A stretch of 64,000 bases of DNA from Clostridia bacterium (GTDB lineage Bacteria; Bacillota; Clostridia; Lachnospirales; Lachnospiraceae). Positions 1 to 8,911 of the stretch are shown piece after piece (the first letter of the stretch is position 1; each line of letters starts with the position of its first letter). The stretch is taken from assembly GCA_910576205.1 (NCBI GenBank), contig CAJTHL010000002.1, positions 124,001-188,000 on the forward strand, read 5' to 3'. The notes beneath the pieces are model-generated. The model did not search any database. It was not told the DNA's origin and saw only the letters and a program-made list of their open reading frames with translations. A program made the translations under genes and the position numbers.

Positions 1-543
1 CTCCACCACATTGACAAATCCCACGGGGGCTCCGATTATTAACGCCGGAGCGGCCGTTCCCTCCCGGATCATCTCGTAGAGACGGATAAGGGCCGTGGGG
101 GCGTTTCCCACCGCAAAAATCACCGGGCCGGGAAGGGCTGCGCCCCGTTCCATACAGACCGTTGCCCGGGTGCAGCCCCGGTCCGCCGCCTCCCGGGCCA
201 CCTCCTCGTCGTCCATAAAACAGTAGACTTTTCCCCCGTACCCGGCCAGCTTCTTTTTGTTGATGCCGGAGGCCGCCATGCGGGTGTCCGTCACAATGGA
301 CGCTCCCTTCCTCAGAGCCTCCACTCCGATTCCGGCGGCATTCTTTGAAAAGCAAAGATTCTCGGCATAATCAAAATCCGCTGATGTGTGGATGCACCGC
401 TTCACAATGGAAAATTCCGGCTCCGGCCAGGTACGCCCCCCAAGCTCCTCCGTGATGATTTCCATGCTGCGGTTTTCGATCTCCATGGGCTTTACAATCT
501 GAATTCTTCCCAGATGTTCATTTTTCGTTTCTTCGTCTCTCAT
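1..543 (-). CDS. cbiC: Precorrin-8X/cobalt-precorrin-8 methylmutase CbiC (3' end cut by window edge)
   Basis: The reverse strand reads as the CbiC/CobH family, which moves a methyl group from C-11 to C-12 to give (cobalt-)hydrogenobyrinate. About 181 residues are visible; the C-terminus lies beyond base 1. Family signs are the KPMEIENRSMEII start, IVKRCIHTSADFDY (with the conserved histidine) and a glycine-rich IIGAPVGFVNVVE near the cut. The ATG at 543 is preceded by AGAAAGGAAAAATA; an in-frame ATG at 564 exists but has no better ribosome site. It lies 88 bp downstream of cbiP and is the last visible gene of the riboswitch-led operon; the remaining cbi genes probably continue to the left. 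Identity is secure by sequence pattern. Confidence 0.93.
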   Translation of the reverse strand, partial: MRDEETKNEHLGRIQIVKPMEIENRSMEIITEELGGRTWPEPEFSIVKRCIHTSADFDYAENLCFSKNAAGIGVEALRKGASIVTDTRMAASGINKKKLAGYGGKVYCFMDDEEVAREAADRGCTRATVCMERGAALPGPVIFAVGNAPTALIRLYEMIREGTAAPALIIGAPVGFVNVVE

Positions 544-631
544 TATTTTTCCTTTCTCCGCCATGGATTCCGTGGCTTCCGGTTCCGCTGCGCAAGCCCC
601 TTTCCCCACCGCTCTTCCACGGACTGAAATC

Positions 632-2149
632 TCACTCCCGGATCCCTTCCTCCAGTATCTCATAAATCCTCTTCATATCAAAAGAACGCCGCACCAGATC
701 TGCCAGTTTGTCGTACTCCGCCTCTTTGTGGGCGGCCAGGTCAAAATGCCAGTTTACGGGATCCAGCCCTTTATCCAGCATAATTTTGCGCACCATGCTC
801 TCCGCCAGCCCCGGCGTGTCAAAAAGGCCGTGGAGATAGGAGCCCAGAACCGTGACGTCCTTATTGGACAGAGCGTCTGTCCGGCCGTTTTCCAGACAAA
901 TCAGCTCCCGGCACTCTCCCAGATTCTCCGTCTGTCCCATATGGATTTCATAACCAGTTACCTTTGTCTCCTTTACCATGACAAACGGGCCGGCCTTTTC
1001 CAGAAATTCCCCGGAGATCCGGGTTCTGGTCTTGTCCCTGGAAAATTCTGTCCGGGCATCCAGAAGCCCCATGCCCCGCAGGGTTCCCCCGTGTTCCACC
1101 CCATAGGGATCGCTTAACTCCCGGCCCAGCATCTGGAAGCCCCCGCAGATTCCTATTATGGGGACTTTCTGCTCTGCCAGCCGCAGCAAAACAGTCTCCA
1201 TGCCCGTCTCCCGCATCCACAGCAGATCGTCCATGGTATTTTTTGTGCCCGGAAGCAGCACCAGATCCGGTTTCCCAAGCTTTCCCGCGTCCCGCACATA
1301 CCGCAGGGATACGCCTTCCATGCGCTCGAAGGCGCCGAAATCCGTAAAATTAGAGATATGGGGAAGGTGGACGACCGCAATGTCCACCCCGGCTCCAGCC
1401 TCCGTCTTGTTCAGCCGGTCAGACAGGCTGTCCTCATCGTCAATATCCAGCCGTTCCATAGGAACCACGCCCAGCACCGGGATCCCGGTATGCTCCTCAA
1501 TCATGCGAAGGCCAGGCTCCAGAATTTTCACGTCCCCACGGAATTTATTGATGATAAGTCCCTTGAAATAGCGCTGCTCCCGCTCCTCCAGAAGCTTAAC
1601 CGTGCCGTATATGGCCGCAAACACGCCTCCCCGGTCAATGTCTCCCACCAGTAGCACAGGCGCGCCAGCCAGCCGGGCCATTCCCATGTTGACAAAGCCG
1701 TCCTCCTTTACAAGATTAATCTCCGCCGGGCTTCCCGCCCCCTCGATCACAATAATGTCATACTCCTCTGCCAGCCGGTCATAGGCCGCCTTCACCCGGG
1801 GAAGAAGCTGCATTTTTTTCTGATAATATTCTGTGGCGGTCATATTTCCCAGGACTTCCCCCTCCACAATCACCTGGCTTCCCACATTACTGGTGGGTTT
1901 TAAAAGAATGGGGTTCATGTCCACCGTGGGGGCAATGCCTGCCGCCTCCGCCTGCATGGCCTGGGCCCGCCCGATCTCCAGGCCGTCCTCCGTAATATAC
2001 GAATTAAGAGCCATATTCTGGGCCTTAAAGGGGGCGGTCTTGTAGCCGTCCTGCCGGAACACCCTGCACAGGCCCGCCGTGAGAAAGCTCTTTCCGGAAT
2101 TTGACATGGTTCCCTGCACCATAAGCGCCATTGCTTTCTTTTTCTTCAT
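632..2149 (-). CDS. cbiP: Cobyric acid synthase CbiP/CobQ
   Basis: 505 residues, the usual length. It amidates side chains b, d, e and g of adenosyl-cobyrinic acid a,c-diamide using glutamine and ATP. The N-terminal dethiobiotin-synthetase-like domain carries the P-loop GTMSNSGKS (residues 13-21), the QNMALNSYIT segment and VGDIDRGGVFA. The C-terminal class-I glutamine amidotransferase-like domain has the nucleophile Cys335 in GICGGFQMLG and a GSYLHGLFD histidine motif near residue 440. The ATG at 2149 follows AAAGGATCAGAAGCGAA. It sits between cobD and cbiC in the same direction, 126 bp after cobD; I see no terminator in that gap. Confidence 0.96.
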   Translation of the reverse strand: MKKKKAMALMVQGTMSNSGKSFLTAGLCRVFRQDGYKTAPFKAQNMALNSYITEDGLEIGRAQAMQAEAAGIAPTVDMNPILLKPTSNVGSQVIVEGEVLGNMTATEYYQKKMQLLPRVKAAYDRLAEEYDIIVIEGAGSPAEINLVKEDGFVNMGMARLAGAPVLLVGDIDRGGVFAAIYGTVKLLEEREQRYFKGLIINKFRGDVKILEPGLRMIEEHTGIPVLGVVPMERLDIDDEDSLSDRLNKTEAGAGVDIAVVHLPHISNFTDFGAFERMEGVSLRYVRDAGKLGKPDLVLLPGTKNTMDDLLWMRETGMETVLLRLAEQKVPIIGICGGFQMLGRELSDPYGVEHGGTLRGMGLLDARTEFSRDKTRTRISGEFLEKAGPFVMVKETKVTGYEIHMGQTENLGECRELICLENGRTDALSNKDVTVLGSYLHGLFDTPGLAESMVRKIMLDKGLDPVNWHFDLAAHKEAEYDKLADLVRRSFDMKRIYEILEEGIRE

Positions 2150-2275
2150 TTCGCTTCTGATCCTTTCCCGTTGCTATTGTACCAGACCGGCTCTGTCCCC
2201 TGGCCGTCTTTCCTTTGGGAGCCGGCGCAGCACGCCCTAAAGCTCTAAGACGCCCATCTCCCCCGGTCCGGGGCT

Positions 2276-3352
2276 TTATCCGCCCCACAGGGCAAAGCGC
2301 AGCCCATCCAAAAGCCGCATATTCTCCTTTCGCCCTCTCACGGCCACCCGGTAATGCTCATCGTCCAGATTGCGGTAGTTGGCGCAGCGGCGGATCAGAA
2401 TTTCCTGATCCAGCATCTTCTCGTAAAGATTTTTCTCCCCCGCAGCCCGGAAGCAGAGGAAATTGGCTGCCCCGTCATAGACAAAAAGTTTAAGGCTCTC
2501 CATCTGCTCTTTGAGAAATGCCCGCTCCTTTTCCACAAATTTCCTGGTATGTATGGGGAATTCCCTGTCTGCCAGGGCCGTTATCCCCGCCTCCTGGGCC
2601 AGTCCTCCCACCGGCCAGGGCTGTCCGGCCAGCCGCATCCGTTCCAGAATCCCCTGATCTGCACACAGCGCATAGCCCAGACGCAGGCCGGGAATGGCAA
2701 ACATCTTGGTAAAGGACTTGAGAATTATTAAATTAGGAAATTCTCCCAGATACTCCTTCAGCGTATACGCGTCCGGCTCCCTGGTAAAATCCAGAAAGCA
2801 CTCATCCAGAAACACCAGGGTATTCTGCGCCCGGGCTTTTTTAAGAAGTCCCAGAATGAGCTCCCGCTCCACAAGAAGCCCTGTGGGATTGTTGGGATTG
2901 CACAAAAACACAGCCCCCATATCCGCCGGGAGACCCATCACAAACTCCTCATCTACCTGTTTATCCTTATTCAGTGGCCTGAGGACCACCTCTGTCCCCG
3001 CCTGCAAAAGCGCCTCCTCATACTCCGCAAAAGCCGGAGCCGGAAGGAGGGCCTTCCCGGGGCGCAGCCCATAGGCAAACCGATAGATGAGATCCGCCCC
3101 GCCGTTCCCGCAGAGAATCCAGTCCTCTGGCACCTGCTCCCACTTTGCCAGGGCCTCCACAAGCCTTCTGCACAGGGGATCCGGGTAGCGCTCCACCGCA
3201 TCCATTCCGTCAAGAACAGCTTTTCGCACCTGGGGCTGCATGCCAAGAGGATTGATATTGGCGGAAAAATCCAGTATTTCCTCCTCCGCCCGCCTGCACA
3301 GCCTGGCTGCACCGTAGAGGTCGCCGCCGTGGGTCAACATTCTTTTATCCAT
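2276..3352 (-). CDS. cobD: L-threonine-O-3-phosphate decarboxylase CobD (PLP, aminotransferase class I/II fold)
   Basis: 358 residues of the histidinol-phosphate-aminotransferase-like fold. THGGDLYGA at the N-terminus and DFSANINPLG are hallmarks of the B12-type decarboxylase that makes (R)-1-amino-2-propanol phosphate for the nucleotide loop. CNPNNPTG (about 151-158), FLDECFLDF and the PLP lysine K216 in SFTKMFAIPGLRLGY are visible. The start overlaps the end of the hemC-cobA-hemD fusion by 8 bp, suggesting translational coupling. HisC itself is the main alternative, but the N-terminal motifs and the cobalamin operon favour CobD. Confidence 0.9.
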   Translation of the reverse strand: MDKRMLTHGGDLYGAARLCRRAEEEILDFSANINPLGMQPQVRKAVLDGMDAVERYPDPLCRRLVEALAKWEQVPEDWILCGNGGADLIYRFAYGLRPGKALLPAPAFAEYEEALLQAGTEVVLRPLNKDKQVDEEFVMGLPADMGAVFLCNPNNPTGLLVERELILGLLKKARAQNTLVFLDECFLDFTREPDAYTLKEYLGEFPNLIILKSFTKMFAIPGLRLGYALCADQGILERMRLAGQPWPVGGLAQEAGITALADREFPIHTRKFVEKERAFLKEQMESLKLFVYDGAANFLCFRAAGEKNLYEKMLDQEILIRRCANYRNLDDEHYRVAVRGRKENMRLLDGLRFALWGG

Positions 3353-5783
3353 TTCTCTCCCGCCAGTCCTTCAGAATCACGTCCCGCATTCCCTCCGCCG
3401 TATACTCCACCCCGGAAGCATGCACGGGAATCCCGGCCTTCACCGCCGCCCTTTTTGTCACCGGCCCGATACAGATCACCCTGGGGAGAGACGTCCCTTC
3501 CATAAGCATGCCCTTAAAAGCCTTCACCGCAGAAGCGCTGGCAAATGTAACATAGTCCATGTCCGTCAGAATCCGGTTCAGTTCCTCACCCCTGCGGGCG
3601 TCCACTGCGGTCTTGTAGAGAGCCACCGCATTATAGGAAATCCCGGCCTCCAAAAGGGCGTCCGTAAGCTCCCGGGACGCCTCCCTGGCCCTAAGCAGCA
3701 AAACCTGGCTGCCCTTTTCCAGGGTAGGAATCCACTCCGCCGCCAGATCTGCGCTGGAATATTTTTCCGGCACAAAATCCGGGAAAATCCCCTGTCTTTC
3801 CAGAGCCGCTTTTGTGCCCTCCCCGATAACAGCGAACCGAAGCCCCGCCAGATGCCGTACGTCCATGCCCTGTTCTTTCAGGTAGGCAAAAAACAGTTCC
3901 ACTCCGTTTGCACTTGTAAATACCGCCCAGGCGTAGTCCTTTATATTTTCACACGCCGCCTTTAATTCCTCCCCCTTAAGACCCTGGGTCCGGATAAGGC
4001 TGAAGGAAACAGGCTCTGCCCCCGCTTCCTTGAGAACCTCCGCCTGCTTCTCGCACATAGGCTTTGTGCCTGTCAGAAGCACCCTGGCCCCGGATAGGGG
4101 AAGGGGGCGGCGCCACTTTAGTTCTTCCTCAAGGGAAGCCACAGACCCTACCAGCGTAATGGCAGGCGTCTTTATGCCCGCCTCCTGGACTATACACCAG
4201 ATATCCTTTAACGTTCCCGTCACACAGCGCTGTCTGCATGTGGTTCCCCACTGAATCACTGCCGCAGGCGTGGAAGGACTTTTCCCGTGTTCCAGAAGCT
4301 GCGCTACAATGCCAGGCAGATTCTGAAGGCCCATAAGGAAAATCAGCGTCCCCTCTTCCCTGGCCAGGGTGGCGTAATTAAGCGCCAGCCCCTCCTTGGT
4401 ATTGCTCTCGTGCCCTGTAATCACGTGGAAGGAGGAAGCATAATCCCGATGTGTCACCGGAATGCCCGCATAGGCCGCGGCCGCATAGCAGGAGGAAATG
4501 CCTGGAACCACCTCATAGGAAATGCCCGCCTTTAAAAGCTCCTGGGCCTCCTCTCCTCCACGTCCAAAAATAAAGGGATCCCCGCCCTTTAGGCGCACTA
4601 CACATTTCCCCAGAAGAGCCTTCTCCACCAGGAGGGCGTTTGTCTCCTCCTGCTTTAAATGGTGGTTGGAAGACCGCTTGCCTGCGTAGATAAATTCCGC
4701 GTCCTCCCGGGCCTCGTTTAAGAGGGAGGGGGAAATGAGATTGTCGTAGACCAGAACGTCCGCTCTCTGCACCAGCTCCAGGCCCCTTTTGCTCATAAGT
4801 CCTGTGTCTCCCGGGCCTGCCCCCACCAGGTAAACCTTTCCCTTTTTCACTTCCCGGGCCATCCGTTCCCCGAAATCCCGGATTTCCGCCAGGGCGGTTT
4901 CCTTGTTCGCCGGGAAAAATCCCTCCTTCCGGGTTCCGTTTTTTCCGTCCGGCGCAAAAAACACCCTCATGGAAAGGCCGTCCTCTGTCTCCTCACAGTA
5001 TCCCGCCGCCGGGGCATTGCAGCTTCCGCCGATGGCCGCCAGGAAGCTTCGCTCCGCCAGAAGCAGCCGCTCCGCCTCCGGACAGTGGATGCGCCTAAGG
5101 ACGTCCTCTAAGTGCCCCTCCCTGGCCTCCACCGCCAGGATTCCCTGGCCTGCGGCCGGAAGAAGCTCATCCGGATCCAGATACTGGAAATGTAAGCCAT
5201 CCGCCGATTCCAGATGACGCGTCACCATTCCGGTTTCCGGCTCTTTCCCGGAAACCACGCCCAGCCGGGAAAGCCCCGCGGCTGCCAGGAGAATACCGTC
5301 GTATTGGCCCTCCTGCAGTTTCCGGATGCGGGTCTGGACATTTCCCCTGAGCATTCTGATTTTCACCAGGGGATTCAGCTCCTTCACCTGCAGCTCCCTG
5401 CGCAGGGAGCTGGTGCCCACCACGCTTCCGGGAGGCAGTTCCCCAAGGGGCGTTCCTGTGACAGTCACAAACACATCCCTTGCATCCTCCCGGGCCAGCA
5501 CGGCTCCGATGCCAAGCCCCTCGGGAAACTCCATGGGCATATCCTTGGCGCTGTGAACCGCCAGATCAATCTCTCCCTTTAGCAGGGCTTCCTCCAGCTC
5601 CCTGGTAAACACGCCCTTTCCCCCAAAGGAGGTCAGGGAGCGATCCAGAAGCTCATCCCCCCTGGTGGACATTTCCACCAGCTCCACCTGGGCTTCGGGA
5701 AAAGCTTCCCGTATTTTTTCTTTTACCATAGTTGTCTGAACCAGGGCCAGACGGCTTTTTCTTGTTCCAATTCGAATTTTCAT
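3345..5783 (-). CDS. Trifunctional HemC-CobA-HemD fusion (porphobilinogen deaminase / uroporphyrinogen-III methyltransferase / uroporphyrinogen-III synthase)
   Basis: 812 residues in one uninterrupted frame. Residues 1 to about 311 are hydroxymethylbilane synthase: IRIGTRKSRLALVQ, HSAKDMP, GTSSLRR and the dipyrromethane-cofactor cysteine C255 in GGSCNAPAAGY. Residues about 315-560 are SAM uroporphyrinogen-III C-methyltransferase: GKVYLVGAGPGD, VVRLKGGDPFIFGRGGEE, VPGISS and IPVTHRDYA. Residues about 575-812 are a divergent HemD: RVLLTGTKP, FTSANGVELFF and TFASASAVKAF. The protein would turn porphobilinogen into uroporphyrinogen III and methylate it to precorrin-2, at the branch between heme/siroheme and B12. 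CobA-HemD and HemC-HemD fusions are known; all three together is less common. A sequencing error joining two genes is unlikely because both linkers read through cleanly. Confidence 0.95.
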   Translation of the reverse strand: MKIRIGTRKSRLALVQTTMVKEKIREAFPEAQVELVEMSTRGDELLDRSLTSFGGKGVFTRELEEALLKGEIDLAVHSAKDMPMEFPEGLGIGAVLAREDARDVFVTVTGTPLGELPPGSVVGTSSLRRELQVKELNPLVKIRMLRGNVQTRIRKLQEGQYDGILLAAAGLSRLGVVSGKEPETGMVTRHLESADGLHFQYLDPDELLPAAGQGILAVEAREGHLEDVLRRIHCPEAERLLLAERSFLAAIGGSCNAPAAGYCEETEDGLSMRVFFAPDGKNGTRKEGFFPANKETALAEIRDFGERMAREVKKGKVYLVGAGPGDTGLMSKRGLELVQRADVLVYDNLISPSLLNEAREDAEFIYAGKRSSNHHLKQEETNALLVEKALLGKCVVRLKGGDPFIFGRGGEEAQELLKAGISYEVVPGISSCYAAAAYAGIPVTHRDYASSFHVITGHESNTKEGLALNYATLAREEGTLIFLMGLQNLPGIVAQLLEHGKSPSTPAAVIQWGTTCRQRCVTGTLKDIWCIVQEAGIKTPAITLVGSVASLEEELKWRRPLPLSGARVLLTGTKPMCEKQAEVLKEAGAEPVSFSLIRTQGLKGEELKAACENIKDYAWAVFTSANGVELFFAYLKEQGMDVRHLAGLRFAVIGEGTKAALERQGIFPDFVPEKYSSADLAAEWIPTLEKGSQVLLLRAREASRELTDALLEAGISYNAVALYKTAVDARRGEELNRILTDMDYVTFASASAVKAFKGMLMEGTSLPRVICIGPVTKRAAVKAGIPVHASGVEYTAEGMRDVILKDWRERNG

Positions 5784-5793
5784 AGGTAATACC

Positions 5794-6561
5794 TCAGGAT
5801 ACTGTCCCAGGCCCGTCGGGACAGGATTTTGGGATTGTATACCCCCTTGGGGTAATCATTTTTCCGCCACTCACATAGGTCTGGGAATTTCCGATAAGCA
5901 CCACGCTGAACATATCCATTTCGGCATCCTTTAGCTTATCCAGCGTGGTAATCTGGCTGCTCTCTTCTTTGCGCCCCGCGTGACGCACAATGCCCACAGG
6001 CGTTTCGGGCCTCCGGTATTTAAGGAGAATATCCGCCGCCTGTTCCACATAAGTGGTCCGCTTTTTGCTCTTGGGATTGTAGAGGCACACAATCAGGTCC
6101 CCCTGGCCCGCACAGTCGATACGCTTCCAGATAAGCTCCAGGGGCGTCATAAGATCGCTTAAGCTTATCACCGCAAAATCATGCATCAGAGGAGCCCCCA
6201 GCACCGAAGCCGCCGCGCTGGCCGCCGTCACACCGGGAACGGTCTCAATAGCAATATCCGCTCCCATCTCCTCCGCCACCTGGTAAATAATGCCTGCCAT
6301 ACCGTAAATACCGCTGTCCCCAGAGCTCACCATGGCCACCGTCTGGTCTTTCCTGGCTTCCTCCACTGCCATACGGCACCGTCTGACCTCCTGCATCATA
6401 GGCGTAGCCAGATATTTTTTGTCCGGAAAGAATTCCTTTAACATTTCCACGTAGGTGGTATAGCCGGTAATGATATCCGCCTTTTCTATCACATCAATGG
6501 CTTTGGCCGTCATATGCGCATAGCCGCCGGGCCCAAAGCCCACTACATACAATTTTCCCAT
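5794..6561 (-). CDS. cbiH: Precorrin-3B C17-methyltransferase CbiH
   Basis: 255 residues, typical for the family. It is a SAM-dependent tetrapyrrole methylase that methylates C-17 with ring contraction in the anaerobic pathway. It shows KLYVVGFGPGGYAHMT at the start, MVSSGDSGIYGM, ETVPGVTAASAAASVLGAPL and VCLYNPKSKKR. The frame stays open upstream to 6801 inside hemA, but the ATG at 6561 has a strong ribosome site (AGGAG, 8-nt spacing) and the extra 80 residues have no family likeness, so I use 6561. It ends 10 bp before the hemC-cobA-hemD fusion, consistent with one mRNA. Confidence 0.95.
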   Translation of the reverse strand: MGKLYVVGFGPGGYAHMTAKAIDVIEKADIITGYTTYVEMLKEFFPDKKYLATPMMQEVRRCRMAVEEARKDQTVAMVSSGDSGIYGMAGIIYQVAEEMGADIAIETVPGVTAASAAASVLGAPLMHDFAVISLSDLMTPLELIWKRIDCAGQGDLIVCLYNPKSKKRTTYVEQAADILLKYRRPETPVGIVRHAGRKEESSQITTLDKLKDAEMDMFSVVLIGNSQTYVSGGKMITPRGYTIPKSCPDGPGTVS

Positions 6562-6574
6562 AATATAATCTCCT

Positions 6575-6694
6575 GTTCCAGTCCCGCATCCACCCTCCCA
6601 AGGCCCTGGGTTCTGGAAGCATTTCCGGCTGCTACGCATCCATAAATCCTTCCGGGGCCTTTTCCGGGCAGATGCTGTTTCCAGTCCCGCATCC
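6575..6694 (-). repeat. Short direct repeats flanking the hemA-cbiH spacer
   Basis: The 14-mer CCAGTCCCGCATCC occurs at 6578-6591 and again at 6681-6694, both preceded by TGTT or TGTTT. The two copies bracket most of the 140-bp spacer between hemA and cbiH. They may mark a small duplication or insertion. No open frame, hairpin with U-run or known element was recognised between them. Confidence 0.5.
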
Positions 6695-6700
6695 GTTAAT

Positions 6701-8005
6701 TTAATGCTCCATATCCCGGATATCGGCAAAAAATGCCGCCAGATCATCCGGCTCCGCCTGCTCCCGCAGACGGTAAAAAAATTTATCAATGGCCTTCTCA
6801 AAACCCTTTTTGCCGGCCTCCTCCACCATCCAGCTCCTTACGTCCTTCAGAATGGGCACGGACTGCTGGAAAATCAGCCAGCGGCGGAAGTCCTTCTCGC
6901 AGTCTGCCAGGATATTTCCCGCATCCCGGGCCGCCTGTTCCTTGAGGACGTTATTTTCCCGGGCCAGCCGGGAAAAGTCGTCCACGTTGTAGAGCTGCGT
7001 ATCCGAAAGACTTCCCACGCGCCCGTCAATGTCCGGAGGCACCGCCAGATCCACAAAAACCCGTGGCTTCCGGGTGTGAAACTGCTCCGCCGTCTTGTCG
7101 TAAGTCAGCGTGTAGTGGGGGCTTGAGGTGGCACTAATTACCAGATCCATCTCGTCCAGACAGGCATAGCGCTCCCGGTAATCAATCACCGTGGCGGACT
7201 CGTTTTTTGCATGGCAGTCGTGGGACAGGGCTACGCTGCGCACCGTGCTGTAAATATGAATGCCCTTCATGCTGTAGAGATTTTTCAGCACAATGCCGCC
7301 AATCTTCCCCGTGCCGCCAATTACCATAACCTTCTTCCCCTCCAGGGAGCCCAGATATTCTTCCCCTGCCTTTATGGCAAGGGTAGCCGTAGACACGGAG
7401 GTCTTGGAAAGCTCTGTCTCTGTCTTTACCTTCTTTGCGGCCGTGATGGCATAGCGGAAAAGGGTATTTAAAATCTTTCCCGCTGTCCCCGCCTCCATGG
7501 CCTGCTCCTGGGCCCGTTTCACCTGGCCTAAGATCTGATCCTCCCCCACCACCATGGAGTCCAGGCCCGCAGCCACCCAGAACAGATGGTGAATGGCCTT
7601 GTTGTCCTTGTAAAACCGCAGGTAATCGGTAATATGCTCCTCATTTTCTGCCTGGGCTTTTTTAAGAATCAGCTCCTGCATGCGGGGGAATGCCCGCTTT
7701 TTATCTGGAAAGCCGTTAGGATACGCGTTCTGGGAGAGGCGTTCTCCGTCTTTGGAACAGGTTGTGCTTTTTACGCCGTTTTCCCCGTTTTCACACGGTA
7801 AATCCTCTGCTTTCCCGGAAAAGGGCTCCTGATATACATAGATTTCCGTGCGGTTGCAGGTGGAGATCACAAGGCTCTCCGCAAATCCGCCCTTCCCGAT
7901 TAGCTCCTCCATAAGCTCCTTTTGCTGTTCCTTTGTGAAGGCAAAGAGATTCCGGACAGCAAGGGGAGCGTTTTTATGGCTGATGCTGATTAACAGAATA
8001 CTCAT
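6701..8005 (-). CDS. hemA: Glutamyl-tRNA reductase HemA
   Basis: 434 residues. It reduces glutamyl-tRNA(Glu) with NADPH to glutamate-1-semialdehyde, the first committed tetrapyrrole step. The catalytic cysteine is C50 in ISTCNRTEIYVY; WVAAGLDSMVVGEDQILGQVK and the NADPH-binding VMVIGGTGKIG are also clear. Between residues about 58 and 112 there is a low-complexity insertion (SGKAEDLPCENGENGVKS and following) that most HemA proteins lack. No hemL or hemB is visible, so semialdehyde conversion must be encoded elsewhere. It starts 1 bp after cbiF ends; having hemA under a cobalamin riboswitch implies precursor supply is tuned to B12. Confidence 0.96.
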   Translation of the reverse strand: MSILLISISHKNAPLAVRNLFAFTKEQQKELMEELIGKGGFAESLVISTCNRTEIYVYQEPFSGKAEDLPCENGENGVKSTTCSKDGERLSQNAYPNGFPDKKRAFPRMQELILKKAQAENEEHITDYLRFYKDNKAIHHLFWVAAGLDSMVVGEDQILGQVKRAQEQAMEAGTAGKILNTLFRYAITAAKKVKTETELSKTSVSTATLAIKAGEEYLGSLEGKKVMVIGGTGKIGGIVLKNLYSMKGIHIYSTVRSVALSHDCHAKNESATVIDYRERYACLDEMDLVISATSSPHYTLTYDKTAEQFHTRKPRVFVDLAVPPDIDGRVGSLSDTQLYNVDDFSRLARENNVLKEQAARDAGNILADCEKDFRRWLIFQQSVPILKDVRSWMVEEAGKKGFEKAIDKFFYRLREQAEPDDLAAFFADIRDMEH

Positions 8006-8006
8006 C

Positions 8007-8762
8007 TTATGCGTTCACTCCCTTGCGGAATTCATGGGTAAATGTCTTATCGTAAAGCCTGGACAGCTCATACTCGTCCCCCAGGAAATCCCCCACTACC
8101 GTAAGGGCCGTCTTGCGGATTCCGGCTTCCTTTACTTTCCCGGCAATGTCCAGGAGATTTCCCCGGACGATTTTCTGATCCTCCCAGGAGGCCTTGTACA
8201 CCACGGCCACAGGGGTTTCCGGCCGGTACTCCTCCCTAAGGATAGCGGAGAGCTCATCCATCCTGTCCACGCTCAGAAAAATAATCATGGTGGCGTTATG
8301 TTTTGCCAGATCTTTTAATTTCTCCCTGGGGGGCATGGGTGTGCGCCCCTCCATACGGGTGAGAATCACAGTCTGGCTCACCCCCGGAAGGGTGTATTCC
8401 TTTTTGAGGACTGCTGCTGTAGCCAGGAAAGAACTGACTCCCGGAATTACCTCATAGGAAATGCCCATGCGCTCCAGAGCGTCCATCTGCTCCCTGTGGG
8501 CGCCAAAAATAGCCGGGTCGCCGGTGTGGACACGCACCACCTTTTTCCCCTGCTCTTCCCCGTTTTTCATAACCTCCAGAACCTCCTCCAGATTCATGGT
8601 GGCGCTGTTGTAAATCTCTGCCCCTTCTCTGGCGTCTGCCAGCACCTGGGGATTTACAAGGGAACCTGCGTAAATAATAATATCTGCGCTGTCGATAAGC
8701 TTTTTCCCTTTGATAGTCAGCAGCTCCGGATCCCCCGGCCCTGCTCCGATAAATGAAACCAT
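8007..8762 (-). CDS. cbiF: Cobalt-precorrin-4 C11-methyltransferase CbiF
   Basis: 251 residues from the ATG at 8762. A SAM-dependent methylase adding the C-11 methyl in the anaerobic route. MVSFIGAGPGDPELLTIKG, IIYAGSLVNP, VVRVHTGDPAIFGA, VIPGVSSFLATAA and ILTRMEGRTPMP are diagnostic of CbiF/CobM. The frame continues to a TTG at 8792 but homology begins at MVSFIG, with AAAGGA upstream. It is the first gene after the riboswitch and terminator hairpin, so its expression depends directly on that switch, and it abuts hemA (1 bp). Confidence 0.95.
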   Translation of the reverse strand: MVSFIGAGPGDPELLTIKGKKLIDSADIIIYAGSLVNPQVLADAREGAEIYNSATMNLEEVLEVMKNGEEQGKKVVRVHTGDPAIFGAHREQMDALERMGISYEVIPGVSSFLATAAVLKKEYTLPGVSQTVILTRMEGRTPMPPREKLKDLAKHNATMIIFLSVDRMDELSAILREEYRPETPVAVVYKASWEDQKIVRGNLLDIAGKVKEAGIRKTALTVVGDFLGDEYELSRLYDKTFTHEFRKGVNA

Positions 8763-8829
8763 GTCTTTTCTTTCGTCCTTTCCCTTCCGCAAAGCGTACT
8801 CCCGACCAGGCCCATCCCCGGACGCAGCA

Positions 8830-8858
8830 AAAAAGAAAACCCATGCAGCGCATGGGTA
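8830..8858 (-). terminator. Riboswitch-controlled intrinsic terminator hairpin
   Basis: On the minus strand ACCCATG-CGC-TGCATGGGT forms a stem followed by TTTTCTTTTTT. It lies between the B12 riboswitch and cbiF. This is the expression platform expected for a transcription-terminating cobalamin riboswitch: with ligand bound the hairpin stops RNA polymerase before the operon. Confidence 0.8.
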
Positions 8859-8911
8859 ATAATCTCCTGTTCCATGAACTGCTTTCTTCGGAAGCTATTC
8901 ATTATTTCCAG

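Noticed and set aside
5794..6801. A longer cbiH start giving 335 residues.
   Set aside because: The additional 80 residues overlap hemA, lack family likeness and have no ribosome site; the internal ATG at 6561 has a strong one.
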